Shown here piece after piece: positions 5,681 to 10,380 of a stretch of DNA of 10,380 nucleotides. The DNA is from Pseudomonadota bacterium (GTDB lineage Bacteria; Pseudomonadota; Alphaproteobacteria; Rhizobiales; Devosiaceae). The notes under the pieces are model-generated. The model had not been told where the DNA came from. It saw only the letters and a program-made list of their open reading frames with translations, and ran no database searches. The DNA lies in NCBI GenBank assembly GCA_023390785.1, contig JAEWCE010000179.1, positions 1 through 10,380 on the forward strand, in the 5' to 3' direction. The translations under genes were made by a program, and so were the position numbers. How positions within the stretch are numbered: the stretch's first letter is position 1; every line of letters begins with the position of its first letter.

Positions 5681-7213
5681 TCACGTGTCGAGCGGCCGGA
5701 CGGGCGTCAGCTTGCGCCGCCCCATCTGCCCGCCGAACAGGCTCGAATGCGGCTCGCCGGCGTCGCAGCCATTGCCGAAGCTGAAGCCGCACGCGCCGCG
5801 CATGCCATAGGCGTCCTCGGCCATCTCCTTGTGGCTGGTGGGAATGACGAAGCGGTCTTCGTAGTTGGCGATGGCGAGATAGCGGTGCATGTCTTCGGCC
5901 ATCTGCGGGCTGAGCCCGGCCTGCGCGAGCACCGACATGCCGTCGCCCTCTCCCAGCTGGCGCTGGCGGAAATGGATGCGCATGGCCAGCAGCCGCTCGA
6001 GCGCCGTAACGATCGGCTCCTCGGCGCCCGCCGTCAGCAGGTTGGCGAGATAGCGCACCGGAATGCGCAGCGAGCGCACGTCGGGAATTTCCCCGACCGT
6101 CTCGATCGCACCGGCATTGGCGTGCGACTGGATCGGCGACAGCGGCGGCACATACCACACCATCGGCAAGGTCCGGTATTCCGGGTGCAGCGGGAAGGCG
6201 ATCTTCCACTCCACCGCCATCTTGTAGGCGGGCGAGCGCTGCGCCGCCTCGATCCAGTTCTCGGCGATGCCGTCGGCGCGCGCCTGCGCAATGACGGCCG
6301 GATCGTTGGGGTCGAGGAACAGCTTGAGCTGCGCCTCGTAGAGGTCAGCTTCATCCTCGACCGAGGCTGCCTCTTGGATGCGGTCGGCATCGTACAGCAG
6401 CACGCCGAGATAGCGGATGCGCCCGACGCAGGTTTCCGAGCAGACGGTCGGCTGGCCGGCCTCGATGCGCGGGTAGCAGAAGATGCACTTCTCCGCCTTG
6501 CCCGATGTCCAGTTGTAGTAGATCTTCTTGTAGGGGCACCCTGACACGCACATGCGCCAGCCGCGGCACTTGTCCTGGTCGATGAGGACGATGCCGTCTT
6601 CCTCGCGCTTGTAGATCGAGCCCGAGGGACACGACGCCACGCAGGCCGGGTTGAGGCAGTGCTCGCACAGCCTGGGCAGATACATCATGAAGGTGTTTTC
6701 GAACTGCCCGTAGATGTCTTTCTGCACACCCTCGAAATTGTAGTCCTTCGAGCGCTTGTCGAATTCGCCGCCGAGAATTTCTTCCCAGTTCGGGCCCCAT
6801 TCGATCTTGTCCATCGGCCGGCCCGACACCAGCGACAGCGGTCGGGCGGCGGGCGAGGTCGGCAGCTCCGGCGCCTTCTGCAGGTGCTCGTAGTCGAAGG
6901 TGAACGGCTCGTAATAGTCGTCGATCTCGGGCAGCGCCGGATTGGCGAAGATCTTGGCCAGCACCGTCAGCCTGCCGCCCTGCTTGGGGACGATCTTGCC
7001 GTTCTTCTTGCGCCGCCAGCCGCCCTGCCAGCGCTCCTGGTTCTCCCAGTCCTTGGGATAGCCGATGCCGGGCTTGGTCTCGACGTTGTTGAACCAGGCA
7101 TATTCCATGCCCTGGCGCGACGTCCAAACCTGTTTGCAGGTGACCGAACAGGTGTGGCACCCGATGCATTTGTCGAGGTTCAGCACCATGGCGATCTGGG
7201 CGCGGATCTTCAT
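5681..7213 (-). CDS. narH: Respiratory nitrate reductase beta subunit NarH (Fe-S electron transfer)
   Basis: NarH is the 510-residue electron-transfer subunit that passes electrons from the hemes of NarI to NarG on the cytoplasmic face of the membrane. Four cysteine groups are visible: C16/C19/C22/C26 (CIGCHTCSVTC), C183/C186/C191/C195, C216/W219/C222/C226, and C243/C246/C258/C262. Trp replaces the second Cys of the third group (CRGWRMC). This is the known NarH signature that gives a [3Fe-4S] centre in place of one [4Fe-4S]. The length is close to that of E. coli NarH. I chose the ATG at 7213 over an upstream in-frame start (7264) because it directly follows a good Shine-Dalgarno (GGAGAAGG), begins with the family-typical MKIRAQIAMVLNLDKCIGC, and overlaps the narG stop by one base. 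The stop lies 7 bases before narJ. Confidence 0.98.
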   Translation of the reverse strand: MKIRAQIAMVLNLDKCIGCHTCSVTCKQVWTSRQGMEYAWFNNVETKPGIGYPKDWENQERWQGGWRRKKNGKIVPKQGGRLTVLAKIFANPALPEIDDYYEPFTFDYEHLQKAPELPTSPAARPLSLVSGRPMDKIEWGPNWEEILGGEFDKRSKDYNFEGVQKDIYGQFENTFMMYLPRLCEHCLNPACVASCPSGSIYKREEDGIVLIDQDKCRGWRMCVSGCPYKKIYYNWTSGKAEKCIFCYPRIEAGQPTVCSETCVGRIRYLGVLLYDADRIQEAASVEDEADLYEAQLKLFLDPNDPAVIAQARADGIAENWIEAAQRSPAYKMAVEWKIAFPLHPEYRTLPMVWYVPPLSPIQSHANAGAIETVGEIPDVRSLRIPVRYLANLLTAGAEEPIVTALERLLAMRIHFRQRQLGEGDGMSVLAQAGLSPQMAEDMHRYLAIANYEDRFVIPTSHKEMAEDAYGMRGACGFSFGNGCDAGEPHSSLFGGQMGRRKLTPVRPLDT

Positions 7214-10200
7214 CAGGCCTTCTCCTCGGCGGCGCGGTCGACCGGATTGGAATGGTCGAGCCATTCGACCTTGTTCAGCTTGCGCACGATGACGAATTCG
7301 TCGCGGTTGGACCCGACGGTTCCGTAGTAGTTGAAGCCGTAGGAGAGCTGCGCGTAGCCCCCCACCATATGGGTCGGCTTGAGCAGCGTGCGGGTGACCG
7401 AATTATGGATGCCGCCGCGCAGTCCCGTGATCTGCGAGCCCGGCACGTTCACGATCTTTTCCTGCGCGTGGTACATCAGGCACATGCCCTCGTGCACGCG
7501 CTGGCTCACCACCGCGCGCGCCGTGATCGCGCCATTGAGGTTGAACAGCTCGATCCAGTCGTTGTCGACGATGCCCGCCTGCTTCGCGTCGGCCTCCGAG
7601 ATCCACACGATCGGCCCGCCGCGCGACAGCGTCAGCATCAGCAGGTTGTCGGTATAGGTGGAATGGATTCCCCATTTCTGGTGCGGCGTGATGAAGTTGA
7701 GAACGATCTCCCTCTCGCCGTTGCCGCGCGTGCCCAGCATGGTGTCGACGGTGCGCGTATCCACCGGCGGCCGGTACAGCGCGAACGCCTCGCCGAAATC
7801 GCGCAGCCAGGCATGGTCCTGGTAGAATTGCTGCCGCCCGGTGAGCGTCCGCCACGGGATCAGCTCGTTCACGTTGGTGTAGCCCGCCGTATAGCTGACA
7901 TGTTCGCTCTCGATGCCCGACCAGGTCGGCGACGAGATGATCTTGCGCGGCTGCGCCTGGATGTCGCGGAAGCGAATCTTCTCGTCTTCGCGCGCCGCCG
8001 CAAGGTGCGCGTGCTCGCGCCCGGTGACCTTGCCCAGGGCGTTCCACGCCTTGACCGCCACCTCGCCATTGGTCTCGGGCGCCAGATAGAGAATGACCTC
8101 GGTGGCATCGATGTCGGTCTCGATGCGCGGCCGGCCCTGCGTCGCGCACGGCTCGGTCACGCGATGGTTGATGCCCGCCAGTCCCTCGACTTCGGCCTTG
8201 GTGTCCCAGCCGATGCCCTTGCCGCCATTGCCCAGTTTGTCCGCCAGCGGGCCGAGCGCCGTGTAGCGCTTGTACGTATTGGGATAGTCGCGCTCGACCA
8301 CCGTGATCTGCGGCGCCGTCACGCCCGGGATCAGGTCGCACTCGCCAGCCTTCCAGTCCTTCACGTCGAACGGCTGCGCCAGTTCCGCCGGTGTGTCGTG
8401 CTGCATGGGCGTCAGCACGACGTCGCGCTCCACGCCCAGATGGCCGACGGCAAGCTCCGAGAACCGCCTGGCGATGTCCTTGTAGATCTCCCAGTCGCTG
8501 CGGGATTCCCACACCGGATCCACCGCCGCCGACAGCGGATGGATGAACGGATGCATGTCGGAGGTATTGAGGTCGTTCTTTTCGTACCAGGTGGCCGTCG
8601 GCAGCACGATGTCGGAATAGAGGCAACTGGTCGACATGCGGAAATCCAGCGTCGTCACCAGGTCGAGCTTGCCCTCGGGGCCCGGGTCGCGCCAGGCGAC
8701 CTCTTGTGGCTTCACGTCGCCGCTTTCGCCCAGATCCTTGCCCTGCAGGCCATGCCGCGTGCCGAGGAAGTGCTTGAGGAAATATTCGTGCCCTTTCCCC
8801 GACGACCCGAACAGGTTGGAGCGCCAGATGAAGAGGTTGCGCGGGAAGTTCACCGGATTGTCCGGGTCCTCGCACGACATTGCGAGCGCGCCGGATTTGA
8901 GGTTTGCCACCACATGGTCTTTGACCGCGACTCCGGCCTTGTCCGCCGCGGCCGACAGGGTCAGCGGATTGGCGGCGAGTTGCGGCGCCGACGGCAGCCA
9001 GCCCATGCGCTCGGCCTTGGCATTGAGATCGATGAAGCTGCCGCGATAGGCGTTGGCGTCCGCCAGGGGCGAAAGCAATTCGGCGACGTCGAGCTTTTCG
9101 TAGCGCCACTGGTCGGAGTGGGCGTAGAAGAACGACGTTCCGTTCATCTGCCGCGGCGGCCGCACCCAGTCGAGCGCGAAGGCCAGCATGGTCCATCCGG
9201 TCTGCGGCCGCAGCTTTTCCTGGCCGACATAGTGCGCCCAGCCGCCGCCCGAGACACCCACCGTCCCGCACATCATCAGGAAATTGATGATCGAGCGGTA
9301 GTTCATGTCCTGATGATACCAGTGGTTCATGCCGGCACCGATGATCACCATCGAACGGCCCCTGGTCTTTTCGGCGTTGGCGGCAAACTCCCGCGCCAGC
9401 GTGATGGCCTGTCCGGCCGAGACGCCGGTGATCTTCTCCTGCCAGGCCGGCGTGTAGGGAACGTTGTCGTCATAGCCCTTGGCAGCCGCGCCGCCGAGTC
9501 CGCGATCGAGTCCGTAGTGAGCGCACATCAGGTCGAAGACCGTGGCCACGCAGGCCTCGCCGTCGGCGAGCTGAACCTTGCGCACCGGCACCTGCCGCAC
9601 CAGCACATCGCCGCCCTGGTCGTTTTCGGGGAAGTGCTCGTGCGCCGTCCCGCCGAAATACGGAAAGGCAACCGGCACTGCGTCGTCGCGGCGGTCGATG
9701 AGGCTCAGGGCCAGCTTCACCGTGGCGCCGGTCTCGCCGTCCTTGTCCTCGAGGTTCCAGCGGCCGGCCGGCTCGCCGTCCTTCGGCCAGCGATATCCGA
9801 TCGAACCCTGGGGGACGACGAGGTCGCCACTGTCCTCGCCGACCGCTACGGTCTTCCAGTCGGCACGGCCGCCGGAGGGCGCTCCGACCAGGTCGCTCTG
9901 GCGCACATAGCGGTCCGGCACCCAGCGTTTGCCATCCTTGCGCAGCCGCACCAGCATCGGCATGTCGGTATAGCGCCGCGTGTAGTCGTCGAAATACGGC
10001 ACCTGCCGGTCGAGGAAGAACTCCTTGAGCACGACATGGCCCATCGCCATGGCAAGCGCCGCGTCGGTGCCCTGCTTGGGATGCAGCCACAGATCGGACA
10101 GCTTGGCGACCTCGGAGTAGTCCGGCGTGATGGCGACGACCTTGGTGCCGTTGTACCTAGCCTCGACGAAGAAATGTGCATCGGGCGTGCGCGTCTGCGG

Positions 10201-10380
10201 CACGTTCGAGCCCCACGCGATGATGTAGCTCGAATTGTACCAGTCGGCCGATTCCGGCACGTCGGTCTGTTCGCCCCAGGTCTGCGGACTCGAGGGCGGC
10301 AGGTCGCAATACCAGTCGTAAAAAGAGAGCAGCGTTCCACCGATCAGGCTCAGATAGCGCGCACCCGAGGCATATGAGAC
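7213..10380 (-). CDS. narG: Respiratory nitrate reductase alpha subunit NarG (partial, N-terminus beyond right edge)
   Basis: This is the catalytic subunit of the membrane-bound, cytoplasm-facing nitrate reductase, which reduces nitrate to nitrite at a Mo-bis-MGD centre. The window holds 1055 residues plus the stop. The reading frame is open to position 10380, so the start and about 190-200 N-terminal residues are missing, including the region that carries the FS0 Fe-S cluster in known NarG. The sequence matches my memory of E. coli NarG nearly end to end. Clear landmarks are YASGARYLSLIGGT, YDWYCDLPP (its second Asp, codon 10305-10303, corresponds to the Mo-ligating Asp222 of E. coli), NHWYHQDMNYR, GGGWAHYVGQEKLRPQTGW, LFIWRSNLFGSSGKGHE, LYSDIVLPTATWYEK, NTSDMHPFIHPLSAAVDP and the C-terminal GGYAQLSYGFNYYGTVGSNRDEF. 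The GTG at 10260 is an internal Val codon, not a start. The TGA stop shares one base with the narH ATG, which suggests translational coupling. No truncation or frameshift is visible in the part present. Confidence 0.98.
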   Translation of the reverse strand, partial: VSYASGARYLSLIGGTLLSFYDWYCDLPPSSPQTWGEQTDVPESADWYNSSYIIAWGSNVPQTRTPDAHFFVEARYNGTKVVAITPDYSEVAKLSDLWLHPKQGTDAALAMAMGHVVLKEFFLDRQVPYFDDYTRRYTDMPMLVRLRKDGKRWVPDRYVRQSDLVGAPSGGRADWKTVAVGEDSGDLVVPQGSIGYRWPKDGEPAGRWNLEDKDGETGATVKLALSLIDRRDDAVPVAFPYFGGTAHEHFPENDQGGDVLVRQVPVRKVQLADGEACVATVFDLMCAHYGLDRGLGGAAAKGYDDNVPYTPAWQEKITGVSAGQAITLAREFAANAEKTRGRSMVIIGAGMNHWYHQDMNYRSIINFLMMCGTVGVSGGGWAHYVGQEKLRPQTGWTMLAFALDWVRPPRQMNGTSFFYAHSDQWRYEKLDVAELLSPLADANAYRGSFIDLNAKAERMGWLPSAPQLAANPLTLSAAADKAGVAVKDHVVANLKSGALAMSCEDPDNPVNFPRNLFIWRSNLFGSSGKGHEYFLKHFLGTRHGLQGKDLGESGDVKPQEVAWRDPGPEGKLDLVTTLDFRMSTSCLYSDIVLPTATWYEKNDLNTSDMHPFIHPLSAAVDPVWESRSDWEIYKDIARRFSELAVGHLGVERDVVLTPMQHDTPAELAQPFDVKDWKAGECDLIPGVTAPQITVVERDYPNTYKRYTALGPLADKLGNGGKGIGWDTKAEVEGLAGINHRVTEPCATQGRPRIETDIDATEVILYLAPETNGEVAVKAWNALGKVTGREHAHLAAAREDEKIRFRDIQAQPRKIISSPTWSGIESEHVSYTAGYTNVNELIPWRTLTGRQQFYQDHAWLRDFGEAFALYRPPVDTRTVDTMLGTRGNGEREIVLNFITPHQKWGIHSTYTDNLLMLTLSRGGPIVWISEADAKQAGIVDNDWIELFNLNGAITARAVVSQRVHEGMCLMYHAQEKIVNVPGSQITGLRGGIHNSVTRTLLKPTHMVGGYAQLSYGFNYYGTVGSNRDEFVIVRKLNKVEWLDHSNPVDRAAEEKA

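Noticed and set aside
2701..5784. Long plus-strand open frames opposite moaA, ppiC, narI and narJ
   Set aside because: They mirror real minus-strand genes, have low-complexity Arg/His/Ala/Ser composition and no ribosome binding sites or motifs.
7213..7264. Extended narH start at 7264
   Set aside because: The additional 17 residues overlap the narG end and are not family-like. The ATG at 7213 has a strong Shine-Dalgarno.
7252..10377. Plus-strand open frame of over 1000 residues opposite narG
   Set aside because: It is the antisense shadow of narG. It is rich in Arg/His/Ala/Val/Asp as expected from reading GC-rich codons backwards, shows no family motif, and the narG frame is unmistakable.

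Overview
The window comes from a GC-rich proteobacterium. The gene order narGHJI-ppiC-moaA and the protein sequences suggest an alphaproteobacterium of the Hyphomicrobiales type, although no single feature proves the genus. All genes that I accept lie on the minus strand, so the biological order runs from right (10380) to left (1).

From 10380 to 2280 lies a compact respiratory nitrate reductase operon. It starts with narG, whose N-terminal fifth is off the right edge, and continues with narH, narJ, narI, a cytoplasmic parvulin (ppiC-type), a 91-residue unrecognised small protein and moaA. Every junction is an overlap or a gap of 7 bases or fewer. NarG (Mo-bisMGD catalytic subunit), NarH (four Fe-S clusters) and NarI (di-heme b membrane anchor) form the quinol:nitrate oxidoreductase, and NarJ is its assembly chaperone. 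MoaA starts molybdopterin synthesis and so supplies the cofactor NarG needs. The parvulin and the small protein sit where a folding or maturation role would make sense, but this is inference.

From 2279 to 1960 is a 320-base intergenic region with a symmetric TTGTT-N4-AACAA palindrome of the Crp/Fnr type at promoter-like distance from a weak -10. It probably drives a second minus-strand unit: an unrecognised 139-residue protein (1959-1540), a flavodoxin (1458-981) interrupted by a one-base frameshift in a G/C run, and an exported protein with a TPR-like segment (954-484) that looks cut short.

From 483 to 1 the sequence looks like mobile or accessory DNA. It holds a 16-bp-stem hairpin (348-384, probably a terminator), the N-terminal part of a primase/polymerase-like gene (314-67), and at the left edge a terminus resembling the IS21 family (about 13-66) that ends this gene. 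The left 2 kb therefore shows several signs of decay and rearrangement beside an intact core respiratory operon. I did not find a wholly new system. The points most worth a second look are the parvulin and small protein locked inside the nar operon, and the broken flavodoxin unit with its Fnr-like site.
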